A stretch of DNA of 64,000 nt, taken from positions 388,607 to 452,606 of the forward strand of contig CAWUHX010000282.1 in the NCBI GenBank assembly GCA_963922205.1. Direction: 5' to 3'. The position numbers and the translations under genes are program-made. Shown piece by piece: positions 53,101-58,659 of the stretch. Under the pieces are notes generated by a model, which was given only the letters and a program-made list of their open reading frames with translations, was not told the origin of the DNA and did not search any database. This DNA is from Romanomermis culicivorax (Eukaryota > Nematoda > Enoplea > Mermithida > Mermithidae). Positions within the stretch are counted from its first letter, which is position 1, and each line of letters opens with the position of its first letter.

Positions 53101-54313
53101 TGACTATTTTGAAGCTACGGCTGAAAATAAAGAATCGAAAATACTATAGTCTGTTTTTATAGATTGCTTATAAACAGAAAAATGAAAAAAATAAGTACGG
53201 CTCATTCAGTCGTTCACGCAATGTTTTTACACGAGGATTTTTTAATTTAAAAACGCCAAGTTTAGTAGAGAAGACTCACAAATTTTCAGTACTATGTGAT
53301 ATCTGCTTTAGCAAGATTAGCAAGAAATGATAAGAACATGAAGTAGTGCTTGCTGTCCACTTGTAATATTCACAAGCATTTCAAGAAAAACTGAGATATA
53401 CCTGTATTAGTGAAAACTTTATTCTTTAAAATCACTCCGTAGGTGTCCAAGGCTTCGTTGTACATTTCGTTGGCCGAATATTGATTGGCCAAATTGAAAA
53501 GTACCTAAGAAGTTAGATGACGTATGAATTGTGAGAAACCCGTAGCATAGACGTACGAAAAAAGTCAAGTCTACATTCGACTGATCGGGTAAATTGTGTT
53601 GAACTCGTAGTTTTACCGCAGCTCTTTCTTTGCGACCAGCTTCTTTAGCTCTTTCCAAGGCCTTAAATGGACAATGACGTTGTTACACAGGTTACAAAGG
53701 AAGTAATGAACCAATATCACCGATTTGTAATCGCCTTTTTCGTTAGCGAAAACGCTAGCGTGTAACAGATCGTATACCTTTTTTTCCAAAGCCTTGTACT
53801 TTTCTTCGTATCTGAAAGTCAAAATCCACGAAATTGCAACTTTGGAAGCAGGGTTTCCGTAAAGTGGGGCTTGTTATGTATTACTGTAACAAAAGAAAAA
53901 GTTGACTTTTCTAAATAGGTAAGTATGCTAATTTAGCCCAAGTTCATTTTGAGTGAAGGTCAAAAGTTAAACTTGAAGAATTATATTTTCTATACTGATG
54001 AGGAAGCACGATTGTTAAAATTTGCATTTTTCCCTGTAGGCTTTACTGTAGCTGAAATTAAACTGGTCATTTTGAAAATATCACAGTAAACATCATACTA
54101 ACAAGAGAACGACGAATTAGCTAAATTATGTGCACTCGTATTCCACACTATTTTGTGAAAATTGGAAAACAGTCTTGAAACTCTCACTCTTCTTCCACTT
54201 TCGGTTCATCGGGAATCTGGGCCGACCTCAAGGCGTCGAAAGTTGAACTTCGGACTTGTTGGGAATCGTAGCCGGCCGCCTGAATCGCCGTGATTGGTCG
54301 AACTCCACCGGAC
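26028..54313 (-). CDS. IFT88: Intraflagellar transport protein IFT88 (TPR protein), multi-exon
   Basis: IFT88 is a tetratricopeptide-repeat subunit of the IFT-B complex that carries cargo along cilia; C. elegans OSM-5 is the homologue. Exons on the minus strand, 5' to 3': about 54313-54188, 53811-53721, 53661-53557, 53504-53402, 38297-38183, 37785-37554, 37490-37333, 34202-34103, 34040-33954, 33447-33261, 31339-31231, 31180-31142, 31051-30940, 30888-30773, 30065-29947, 29888-29748, 29680-29597, 26182-26028. All joins keep frame and use GT-AG. Diagnostic segments include [34 protein letters not shown] and the C-terminal [10 protein letters not shown]. About 730 codons are placed, against roughly 825 in human, so the N-terminus is missing. 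The largest intron, 38298-53401, holds retroelement 2. Confidence 0.95.
26888..27888. repeat. Foldback (long inverted repeat) element
   Basis: The left arm 26888-27091 and right arm 27695-27888 are inverted copies of about 200 bp, with only scattered differences. They share CCGATGGGGCA, GAAAAAGAAGTGGACTAGAT and CATTCTTTCTCAAAAAAAA. A 600-bp unrelated spacer lies between. The arms could pair into a long hairpin, as in foldback or MITE-type DNA elements. Confidence 0.8.
27905..28963 (+). repeat. Interspersed repeat family A, copy 2 (expanded)
   Basis: Same family as 605-1412. The internal unit of about 100 bp is repeated four to five times at 28035-28470, each unit with a TTGTTTACAC run and a CGCGTCCATT-like run. 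It lies only a few bases from the foldback element, inside an IFT88 intron. Confidence 0.8.
29597..30065 (-). CDS. IFT88: IFT88 exons, C-terminal cluster (three exons)
   Basis: Exons 29947-30065 (the conserved [20 protein letters not shown] block), 29748-29888 (the charged [10 protein letters not shown] coil) and 29597-29680 (a Ser/Arg/Gly-rich linker, [17 protein letters not shown]). The introns are 58 and 67 bp. The donor at 29596 is phase 1, which fits the terminal exon directly. Confidence 0.85.
30773..31339 (-). CDS. IFT88: IFT88 exons, TPR cluster D (four exons)
   Basis: Exons 31231-31339 ([19 protein letters not shown]), a 39-bp exon 31142-31180 ([11 protein letters not shown]), 30940-31051 ([19 protein letters not shown]) and 30773-30888 ([17 protein letters not shown]). 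The donor region of the last exon is duplicated in the intron upstream, at 31436-31502. Confidence 0.93.
31436..31502. repeat. Duplicate of an IFT88 exon-intron junction
   Basis: About 65 bp nearly identical to 30718-30784, including the last bases of the exon at 30773, its donor and the adjacent intron. It now lies inside the upstream intron. A motif ATGAAGAAAAATAGAAAAAT follows the copy and recurs at 31681. Confidence 0.75.
31808..32056. repeat. AAGCT-rich inverted and direct repeats
   Basis: A TTAAGCTGGAGCTTAAG-like word appears several times in both orientations between 31820 and 32056, giving strong potential for hairpins. It resembles the core of a small DNA element. No clear termini were found. 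Confidence 0.55.
32338..32897 (-). CDS. Unrecognised two-exon reading frame nested in an IFT88 intron
   Basis: Exon 32738-32897 ends at a strong donor (GTATGT) and exon 32338-32527 begins after TTTATGCTTAG. Their phases match (a split Gln codon) and the joined frame is open for about 116 codons to a TAA at 32338. The first part contains [19 protein letters not shown], the second a charged [18 protein letters not shown] stretch. No domain was recognised and no start codon is visible, so an upstream exon is expected. It could be a host gene nested in IFT88 or a transposon gene. Confidence 0.5.
33261..34202 (-). CDS. IFT88: IFT88 exons, middle cluster (three exons)
   Basis: Exons 34103-34202 ([20 protein letters not shown]), 33954-34040 ([20 protein letters not shown]) and 33261-33447 (a full TPR with [19 protein letters not shown]). 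The upstream intron, 34203-37332, is 3.1 kb and contains a MITE-2 element. Confidence 0.93.
33570..33778. repeat. MITE-1 copy
   Basis: Runs from TAGTCTGCTTTTCTTGAAATGC to AAGCATTTTATAAAAAACAG with its inverted ends intact. It lies inside an IFT88 intron, 120 bp from an exon. Confidence 0.7.
34603..36133. mobile_element. MITE-2 copy 1, nonautonomous DNA transposon
   Basis: The left end GACCCTGTCATACTTCACCG and right end (GGCTGAAGAATGACAGAGCC) are inverted. Next to each lie GC-rich palindromic blocks such as GGCGCCGC and GGTACCG, and a CTATT.ATACTAAAA word. The interior is AT-rich with no transposase. Internal segments (GTTTACACCTAC.TTG.ATATTCAT; ACATGGGTTGTTCGAAAATTT) also occur in the second copy at 51294-52858. 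Confidence 0.75.
36650..36730. repeat. GCCGGC-AAAGTTTACTGTA tandem repeat
   Basis: Three copies of a word like GGCGAAAGTTTACTGTA, spaced 27-36 bp. Confidence 0.7.
37333..38297 (-). CDS. IFT88: IFT88 exons, TPR cluster B (three exons)
   Basis: Exons 38183-38297 ([20 protein letters not shown]), 37554-37785 ([20 protein letters not shown], then DREKMKEAF) and 37333-37490 ([20 protein letters not shown]). The first joins the exon at 53402 across a 15.1-kb intron with a split Gly codon. The intron between the last two is only 63 bp. The reading ends with a split Trp codon at 37333. Confidence 0.93.
38298..39242 (-). other. IFT88 intron sequence left of element 2
   Basis: No exon seen. It contains the perfect 18-bp palindrome TTGTGCCAATTGGCACAA at 39071-39088. 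It ends at the TAAT target site of element 2. Confidence 0.6.
39071..39088. repeat. 18-bp perfect palindrome, copy 1
   Basis: TTGTGCCAATTGGCACAA. The same palindrome occurs at 50928-50945, on the other side of element 2. Confidence 0.85.
39243..39871 (-). repeat. Element 2 3' LTR (629 bp)
   Basis: Begins TGTAAGGTTTG and ends CTCCCACA. The plus strand shows AATAAA words near 39565. Read antisense it contains exon-like segments (see the right LTR), but the donor of the second segment is changed here (GCAG-ATAAGC). Confidence 0.93.
39872..39881 (-). promoter_or_regulatory. Element 2 polypurine tract
   Basis: On the minus strand GGAAGAA directly precedes the 3' LTR (TGTGGGAG). This is the expected place and composition for the plus-strand primer, although it is short. 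Confidence 0.5.
40484..41325 (-). CDS. Element 2 3'-end ORFs of unknown function
   Basis: Two frames lie between integrase and the 3' LTR: 41325-41137 (62 codons, with [11 protein letters not shown]) and 40975-40484 (163 codons). The longer contains [18 protein letters not shown], a hydrophobic ALWLLLKFP and [10 protein letters not shown]. Neither resembles Gag, Pol or Env. In other retroelements this is the place of env or accessory genes. They are in different frames and could be one broken gene. The function is unknown. Confidence 0.45.
41586..41918 (-). pseudogene. Element 2 integrase C-terminus with GPY/F module
   Basis: Contains the basic entry [18 protein letters not shown], the GPY/F signature of many Ty3/Gypsy integrases that helps multimerisation and target binding, then HFNMLKKKK. 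It is in a different frame from the catalytic core, so a frame change lies near 41900. Confidence 0.85.
41839..42690 (-). CDS. Element 2 integrase catalytic core
   Basis: A 283-codon frame. It has the zinc-site cysteines (HCLNCISC, residues 30-37), first Asp at 66 (AMDILGP), second at 126 (LLSDRGTNF) and Glu at 162 (DGLVERFNK), giving the D,D-35-E arrangement. The HHCC histidines are in the preceding pol frame near 42700, so one frame change separates them. Insertion of cDNA into the host genome is the known role. Confidence 0.9.
   Translation of the reverse strand: MMTFFLDTLVLRKIRLRYHWPTVYRDVREHCLNCISCSMRKTSTKRNCAALLPIPVTGPFDRVAMDILGPLPMSENGNKYVIVFSEYLMKYVTAVALPETRTEKVSQAFMTEIVLHFGAPLTLLSDRGTNFLSDLMLRICEICATRKINMSPYHPQTDGLVERFNKTLATIISMYINKKHNDWDSYLPYACFAYNTATQKSRKYSPFFLLFGRHPNLPIDAALHFSPAFYRIDVDDFGDNIQHLLSDAWQSAKENIKIAQNAQKIAYDKKGTWRRIHSRRRSF
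42509..44416 (-). CDS. Element 2 reverse transcriptase and RNase H
   Basis: A 635-codon open frame, the best preserved part. RT motifs are VDYRKLN (32-38), [11 protein letters not shown] with the first Asp at 68, [20 protein letters not shown] (130-138) and the [12 protein letters not shown] connection. RNase H has LYTDAS (Asp 279), [15 protein letters not shown] (Asp 345) and NADALSR. The tail begins the integrase zinc region ([10 protein letters not shown]). The catalytic residues of both enzymes are present. It reads in the same frame as the upstream segments, after a TGA at 44507-44509. Confidence 0.93.
   Translation of the reverse strand: MLDKGVITPSQSPWASPVVLVPKKTGGFHFCVDYRKLNAVTKKDSYPLPRIDNIFDAVQGATLFSNLDQAWGYWQIPVTQKDKEKTAFITYNGLYQFDVVPFCLCNAPGTFQRLMDLVLSGLQWSTCLVYLDDVLIFGRTFDEHQSQLDEVFQRLQAAGLKLRLEKCHFLKSKIAYLGHEISAQGIKPDENKVSSVKNFTPPRNIDQLRIFLGLASYYRRFIQDFAKIANPLHFLLKKAQKYEWTNACQQAFDALKEKLTTAPLLIHPNFHASFILYTDASNEGLGAVLSQKTEDGEKPIAYASRSLTKAEKNYAIMEQEALAVVWAVKYFRHYLYQQRVTVFTDHSALQSVFSKPNPSGRIARWGLALQEFQELNIKHRTGKINKNADALSRNPVCGENDKKGVKFHINAITRSQTCKNRTKDSISVIAEAGSEKTSTIARTSLDETQTTRSKVPDNFFPIQEDANFEEFPTIERTTFEKTRTIVTEKEENEFNASNINNFRKAQRSDQFCSQLLAYLQPDYLPEDLKQAKKIVSLASQFTIKDEILYYLGDADENELKLEVPVSKKEEILEACHDDVFSGHFGFTKNSPTLPLAYSIPRRTRTLLKLYQLQYEKNIHKKKLRRPIAYTSHRSI
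44507..45115 (-). CDS. Element 2 protease-RT linker
   Basis: Frames 45052-44759 and 44746-44507, in the same frame as env, protease and RT. Stops at 45116, 44759 and 44507 (all TGA) separate them. The second part contains [18 protein letters not shown], the segment that normally leads into Gypsy RT. The first has repeated [17 protein letters not shown]-type strands, as in spumavirus-like or Gypsy linkers. No separate enzyme is recognised. Confidence 0.6.
45116..45484 (-). CDS. Element 2 retropepsin-like protease
   Basis: C-terminal part of the 374-codon frame 46240-45116. [14 protein letters not shown] gives the catalytic Asp-Ser-Gly at residues 293-295 (about 45364-45356), and LLLGTDFLR closes the domain at the end of the frame. 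It is fused in frame to the env-like cytoplasmic tail by an 80-residue polar linker. DSG instead of DTG occurs in active relatives. Confidence 0.85.
   Translation of the reverse strand, partial: DESSTSNCSIRLSTQLTQDQCPTIDVWLNEDVEEPITTLVDSGSDISLIGYSLAIKRGFQILPPMIKSYKVFNSQTAEVTASCWVRISLTVEQNLSSPPEFLRVHVVKNSTYDLLLGTDFLR
45485..47569 (-). pseudogene. Element 2 env-like glycoprotein between Gag and protease
   Basis: The frame 47569-46289 and its same-frame continuation to the protease, separated by a TAG at 46289-46291. Upstream lies a basic stretch (RSRNRNRRR) followed by a membrane segment at residues 51-75 (a signal-anchor or internal signal peptide). A cysteine-rich ectodomain with several N-x-S/T sites follows, then a second membrane segment (residues 155-180 of the continuation: [19 protein letters not shown]). 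It shares cysteine pattern and short blocks (VCTNTG.FGS.GI, GARA, TCY.YLPI) with element 1, but overall identity is low. A class III fusogen-like origin is suspected only. Confidence 0.68.
47630..48337 (-). CDS. Element 2 region X between Gag and env
   Basis: Same frame as gag and env, bounded by TGA codons at 48338-48340 and 47630-47632. It holds acidic near-repeats (LENGYLENG and ETSDFD twice), then a cysteine/histidine cluster [13 protein letters not shown] near the end. The cluster could bind metal. Not recognised otherwise. Confidence 0.5.
   Translation of the reverse strand, partial: GVSNPRSPGDALSGTCGVNSQLCLAEANGPNVSVFNPDTIAEQSDPWNCDDFDLPIENSNVRPQAHICMARYNEFYFGTRHSTLVSSRTGSEEISDNPTIASHGYTGNYLENEAPEHLENGYLENGSDETSDFDETSDFDYYKNRRCRQRFENSGRVESVNVFMNTAQTGGYNSDRPSGSCPMGEVYFRILNGPAAASICNLCNILNCMHMHEFGSQSRRGVIARQGPLEFTTEG
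48338..49363 (-). CDS. Element 2 Gag
   Basis: A 341-codon frame. The capsid-like helices ([33 protein letters not shown]) are followed by an Asn/Arg-rich linker and one zinc knuckle [14 protein letters not shown] (C298, C301, H306, C311), which binds RNA. The first codon used here is GTG. In the same frame upstream lie stops at 49370-49372, 49388-49390 and 49523-49525 with open, acidic sequence between them, so the true start may be farther up. Confidence 0.88.
   Translation of the reverse strand: MARVTELYETRPTIPTGLGDLSPFAGDPNDLNWSEWDRKFSRLAILVGATALSRKTALLANYLRGAALNYFGELEARQPPLADWDAWTGAYLAMLPDNRQIDVKYEQLVARTQTLGEPVAVFTTDVRHLAKRAFPTWNGAGEPDIIIKNHFINRLIPDIRHWVQNAKPDSLGAAVAEAEKQELREKQYHSENNPSFQVLANSVSQLTNLVQQLSAVNLAGNSNPERRHEQRMNQNTNFNRWPRQENRFWPRNNARDFQIQSKGPQEPNRMGGRPNCAINTNFNRGRPSGRSSDGTVSCFRCGRSGHYSSTCPMLERNQDSRFSSSPRSTWRGGPPRVQMPA
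49364..49769 (-). other. Element 2 5' leader with primer-binding site
   Basis: On the minus strand the 5' LTR ends ...TTACA, followed by AG and then TGGTGATTCGTGGCAGGACC. The TGG start fits a tRNA-primer site two bases from the LTR. On the plus strand exon-like signals occur here: a donor CCAA-GTAAGT at 49648 and an acceptor TTATTTTCAG at 49708. Confidence 0.65.
49770..50395 (-). repeat. Element 2 5' LTR (626 bp)
   Basis: The promoter-bearing LTR for minus-strand transcription. Read on the plus strand it shows two exon-like blocks: 49880-49939 (after TTCTTCAG, before GTAATT) and 49991-50074 (after TTTCTTCCAG, before GTAAGC). A 51-bp intron-like gap separates them, and the joined frame is open. 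Confidence 0.93.
50928..51010. repeat. GTGCCA palindrome cluster
   Basis: A perfect palindrome (TTGTGCCAATTGGCACAA, 50928-50945) followed by single GTGCCA half-sites and a hairpin TGTGCCAAAA..TTTTGGCACA at about 50981-51006. Confidence 0.8.
51055..51292. repeat. MITE-1 copy
   Basis: CTGTTTTTCTTGACATGCTTG at one end and GAGCATTTTATATAAAAACAG at the other. MITE-2 copy 2 begins immediately after it. Confidence 0.7.
51294..52858. mobile_element. MITE-2 copy 2, nonautonomous DNA transposon
   Basis: The ends AAGGCCCTGTCATACTTCAC and its exact inverse (ending GACAGGGCCTT) bound 1565 bp. GC-rich GGTACCGC/GCGCGGCG blocks lie inside both ends. No transposase frame. It contains a smaller nested insertion at 51359-51776. 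Confidence 0.82.
51359..51776. mobile_element. 418-bp nested insertion in MITE-2
   Basis: The ends TACATGCAC and GTGCATGTA are inverted. GTCCTATTCA lies directly on both sides (10 bp, exact), so the target site was duplicated. Inside are three TGACCCCCAGCAGATT-like repeats at 51393-51455 and a fourth near 51743, plus a run of ten G. A 9-11 bp duplication fits MULE-type elements, but no other evidence supports that class. Confidence 0.65.
53154..53396. repeat. MITE-1 copy
   Basis: Full-length, with ends TATAGTCTGTTTTTATAGATTGC and ACAAGCATTTCAAGAAAAACTG. It lies only a few bases from the IFT88 exon at 53402. Confidence 0.75.
53402..54313 (-). CDS. IFT88: IFT88 exons, 5' cluster (four exons)
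   Basis: The first exon (54188-54313) carries the [21 protein letters not shown] segment typical of the region before the TPRs. Its 5' edge at TTTCAAG is uncertain. The next three encode the linker with [24 protein letters not shown] and the start of the TPR region ([15 protein letters not shown]). Introns here are 59 bp, 52 bp and about 376 bp. No exon for the usual acidic extreme N-terminus was found upstream. Confidence 0.9.
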
Positions 54314-55197
54314 TTGAAATATGCATTTTTTGCAGCAAGGACACAAGTCAATAGACTTTTATTTTCCAATCAGAAAAGGAATTGATAAAGACCGACTGAC
54401 AAAGCACTTAGAATATGTTATTCCAAAACTTACCATATTTTGACATTTTTCAGTCTGCACACACGTTTCGAAATATCCCAGATCAGAAAAGACGTTACCC
54501 GAATATAGAGCAGAAGACCATGCTCTATATTTGGTGTGAAAAGAATTTCAAGTGCCTTACACTTTTGAGGTAATTTTAAAGTGTCAAAAAAAAGTCGAAA
54601 TGAACCAAAAAAGGCATTTGGAGCGTTACTTGGGTACCTTCCCGCAGGATGCACTAGAATTTTTGTCTTTAGTTTTATAGCTAGTAATGTTCAACATTTT
54701 GTGTTGAAATTTCAATCAAATTTGCGTACTGTTTTGGGAGCTATAGGTGTTTACCTATTCTGCATGAATAAAAGGAGATGTGGGTCGAATCACTTGTAAT
54801 GTTTCATCGATCTATTTACCATGCTTAGGGGCAATATGGTATCTCAGAAGAGATGCTACACAAATTCCACTCTCCAGTAACTTGATTGAAAAAACGAAGC
54901 TCCTTGAAGAAGGGTTAACCGAAGATGGAGAAGGCTTAACCGAAGTTAATCGAAGAAGGGTTAATGTTACAAAATGAATTTCGGCTGTCTGGCTCAGGCC
55001 TATGTTATAAGCTGTGAGAAAGTCTTCCCTGGTGACGGGATCCTGCTCCACACCATGTGATGTCAGTCAGACGAAAATAAATCAAATGAAATAAGATTCA
55101 AGTTTATTTCGACACATCAAAGGACATTTGAATAGCTCTTTTCGGTTTTTCATTTTTGTTTATTTTTCGGAAACCATCAAACCTATGGTCTATTCTT
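54314..55197. other. Upstream of the first placed IFT88 exon
   Basis: No convincing exon. GAAGGGTTAACCGAAG-like words repeat near 54909-54960. Confidence 0.45.
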
Positions 55198-57190
55198 TAT
55201 AAAATGCTTCCAAGTAAAAAAGTGACACAAATCAGCACTGTCGCCAAAATCGTTTACATAGCGGTCTTACTGTAAAATTTTTCACTCGAAAAATTGTTAA
55301 AAGTTAGATCAGTATGTTCACAACCTTCCAGTCCTGGGTTCAATGACTCCTTTATGTAAAATGTAATGGATTGCATTACCAGTATCAATTTTGATCATTG
55401 GGTAGGCTGAAGATCATTGGGTAGGCTGAAAACATCTCAGTATTTAGACAAATTTGCTACAGCTTTTTCCTATAAATCCTCAGTCATATCCCCTTTGAGG
55501 ATCGTTTTATATAGTGCTTGCCTAAATGCCAATCCATCATGCACGGCCATCCCGGCTGTGGCCTTAAAATTATCTTCAACCCTAAATATCCCACAACTCA
55601 TACTTTTTACATCTGATACTCCTGAATTTTCTTGTGATATTGAGTCACAGCAGCCTACAACCTGATTAGGTTGCATTGGCATCCTGAACCCGTATTATTC
55701 AAAATCATCAGATCAAAGTCTTCTCGTGTACCATCAACCAATGTGCTATCAACTCTAAACTTCTTTTCATCTTTATTCCCTTCTATGACTATACAGTTCA
55801 GATCTGTTTTGGAAGATCATTTGCATGATCTTGCCTTATTAAGCATATCAGTTCTGTGTGGTATATATACTTTCGTACATGATACCACTGGAATCATTCT
55901 ACCTAATTGGCATATACTAGGGCATTGATCATCCTCAGGAATGACTGGCGTGATCTTTAGGTACAACACTTATAGCTTTTTCAACTCCATTAAGCTTCAT
56001 GATACCCTGACTAAAATCTATTATTGCTCCAACATCTGGATGTACTGAAAAACTCTTTTCAGTTATAAGATTTTCCTCAGGATTTGGAATGATTATGGCC
56101 TTGATGAGGAAAACTCCAAATTCACAATGCATTTTTAATTGAATGTAACCACATGCATGTACTATTGAACCATCAGCAGCAGTGAATTTTAGTATCTCAT
56201 GGTATCGGGTATATTCTTCATCAAAAGCTTCTTTAAGAAGCCCTGATGACATCACTGAACACTGAGTACCAGTATCCACTAGAGCCTTGGTGTTAGTATT
56301 ACATACAAAATGGAAGAGTTTGAGGAAACATAGAAAGTCTTATTCCTTCCTACACATTCAGAAATATCCCATGCTTGAACACTTCTGTAATCTTTGAATA
56401 GTCCTCTTTCATCATAGCACACTTCAATACTCTAGGCCATTTAATCTCATTAGTCATTAACACCTCGATATGTAGTGGCAATGCTATTCATGCTTCCAGT
56501 AGATCCCAACTCTGTCTGACTAGATGTGGATGGTTGATTACTGGAAATAGCTTGAACACTTGGGCTAGGGTACTGATTTGAACATGACCTTGAGGGGGAG
56601 GTGTAATCATCAGCTCTTGGCTAGGGGCTGGCAGTTGAGGTGCCATGTAGAGTTGCTCATTCTGTAATCTATTCTTGTAATCAATGAATTGTTGATAAGG
56701 ATTATAATCCACATTATCACCATAATAACATATGGCATGAGCTCCTCTTTTTTAAATCTAACCTTAAGCTCCCATTTTCCCAATTATGTCCTTGTGCGTT
56801 TTTCTATTTAAATGTTTTACACTCAGACTTATCATGAGAATTATTTCTCATGAACTCTTTCCCACCTTGTTCTTGGGGTTTGCCCTTATTAACTTTAGCA
56901 GAAATTTCATTCAATTTGGCATTAGTCTTTTTGATTATCTCCTGATAACATTGAGCCAGCTTCTCAATCTCCTGTGATAACCTCGCCAGAATAGAATCAC
57001 TCTTAGGTTCCTTAGGCTTTTTTCCCTTTTGGGGAGTAGTAGCCATTTGAGTCCCCTGTGAGTTATTCTCCTCTATGTTCACAAGTATGTTCACAACCTT
57101 CCAGTCCTATATCGTTTATTGTTCATCAGCAAATCGTGAAAATCTGAAATACTAATTGCTTTCCACTTTCATTATATCTGGAAAACAACC
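55198..57190. repeat. MITE-1 copy split by a 1.75-kb insertion
   Basis: The first half (AAAATGCTTCCAAG to TTAGATC) ends at 55335, and the second half (ATATCGTTTATTG, then CAGCAAATCGTGAAAATC, TTGCTTTCCACTTTC) resumes at 57109. The 25-bp join sequence AGTATGTTCACAACCTTCCA... occurs at both edges. Confidence 0.7.
55336..57083 (-). pseudogene. Retrotransposon gag-protease fragment between 25-bp direct repeats
   Basis: Minus-strand frames show a charged Gag C-terminal region (57094-56804) ending in a damaged zinc knuckle (NNSHDKSECKTF, the first two Cys lost), a Pro/Gln-rich linker (56712-56488), a retropepsin domain (56279-55935) starting with DTGTQCSVMS, and an unassigned piece at 55682-55470. 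No LTR, RT or poly-A tail is present. The exact 25-bp repeats at 55311-55335 and 57084-57108 are much longer than LTR-element duplications. It is not related closely to elements 1 or 2. Confidence 0.7.
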
Positions 57191-58323
57191 TATAGATCAA
57201 TGAAGAATAATGTATCAGGTAAAGACGATTCTATGTTTTCAGAGCTTTACTAGATAAGGATTTATTTATGTTGGAAAACTAGCTCCCATATCTGATTGAA
57301 ATTTTAAAAAACTGTGTTGAACCTTAGTGCCTACAAATAAAGCAAAGATTTTGCGACAGGAAAATGCCCCGACAAAAGTGAGGAACTGCCCGGCATCGTA
57401 CGAAATGACTTTTTAGGCTTTTTTGACACTTTAAAATAGCGTAAAAGTGTGAAGTAAGAGATTAGAAAAAGTTTTTCACATTAAATTATAGAGTAATGTC
57501 TTCAAATCGAGCATACATAACACAAAATTCTAAAAAATTTGAAATTCCAAAGTTTAGGATACTGTGGCTACCCAAATTTCGATTGAATTCCGGAATGATA
57601 CTCAACATGTAAAAGAACACAGTATTCCTGATTTATAGGCATGATTAATAGTAGCATAGCCTGGCACACTGGGGAGCAAATGATGCCACAGCGTAGTCGT
57701 CGTTTTTGTCACGTGACCAGAGTTGTCCTCGAAGGTGCTTTAGCTGCGGGCGGCAGGCACGTCAGCATGGGTTGGCAGACGTGTTCAGGTTGGGTCGGGA
57801 AATCAAGGACCAGGTCGGGTGTGGGTCCGGGGCATACGTAGGAGTTATCCTCAATTTCTAGAACAAAAGTTCAAGAACTTTTGTATTCCAATGCTATACC
57901 TACGGATCAGCTAGCAGAGGTATACTGTAGGCTCAGTGAAAGCCAACCATCATATAGTCTGGGGCGCAATGGTTGAGCATAGGCGAAAAAAAGTTGCCAT
58001 GGACTATACTTTTTTTAGCAGGTCGGGTCTGGTCCAGGAGGTCGGGTCGGGTCATGAGGTCTGGGACCAGATCAGGAGGTCCAGGTCCGATTCGGGTCAG
58101 GTCAGGTGATGTAAACTGGGGTTGTTGTAGAACAAAAGTTCTAGCTGTCTTCTGTGGGTTTTTTGTTAGAAAAGGTTTTCGACCACAGAGAATTCAAAGG
58201 ACTTTACACAAAAAAATTATCCTGGGTGTAAACAAGCGTATTTTAGTGATTGTTTGGTGGAAGATGTATTTGACTGCCGGGAATTAAATGACCATTACAC
58301 AAAAAATTATTCTAAAGGTAAAA
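57191..58323. other. Intergenic, with GGTCGGGTC-type repeats
   Basis: A short CAAAAGTTC..GAACTTTTG palindrome lies near 57863. GGTCGGGTC-like words repeat densely at 57787-57835 and 58018-58110. A related GATCTGGGTCCGGTCGG stretch occurs near 52180. No gene seen. Confidence 0.55.
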
Positions 58324-58605
58324 AATGTCCCACTTTTTAAAATTTATGTCCCGCTTTTTTCAAATCATGTCCCACTTTTTCCAATGCATGTTCCACTTTT
58401 TTCACTTCATGTCCCACTTTTTTCATTTCTTATCCGATTTTTTCATTTTTCCTATGCTTGAGCATATAAATTCTGGTCGGCTTTCTTCAATTCATGTCCT
58501 GCTCTTTCCAATTCATGTCCCAATTTTTTAAATCATGTCCTGCTTTTTTCAATTCTTGTCCCCCTTTTTTCAAATCTTAACTGACTTTTTTCACCTCATG
58601 TCTCG
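58324..58605. repeat. 21-bp minisatellite (CATGTCCCACTTTTTTCAA-like)
   Basis: About twelve degenerate units of 20-21 bp. A 68-codon frame with a seven-residue MSHFFHF-like repeat is a by-product of the unit length. It is not treated as a gene. Confidence 0.8.
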
Positions 58606-58659
58606 AATTTTTCTGAAATGTAGCTTCAATATTGTTTTACCAAATTCAAATTCAACCGG

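Larger units (their letters stand above)
50396..53401 (-). other. IFT88 intron right of element 2
   Basis: Contains a hairpin-rich GTGCCA cluster at 50928-51010, MITE-1 copies at 51055 and 53154, and MITE-2 copy 2. No exon recognised. Confidence 0.6.

Noticed and set aside
58325-58531. 68-codon plus-strand frame of Met-Ser-His-Phe-Phe repeats
   Set aside because: It is produced by a 21-bp minisatellite; unit length is a multiple of three, so a repetitive open frame is expected.
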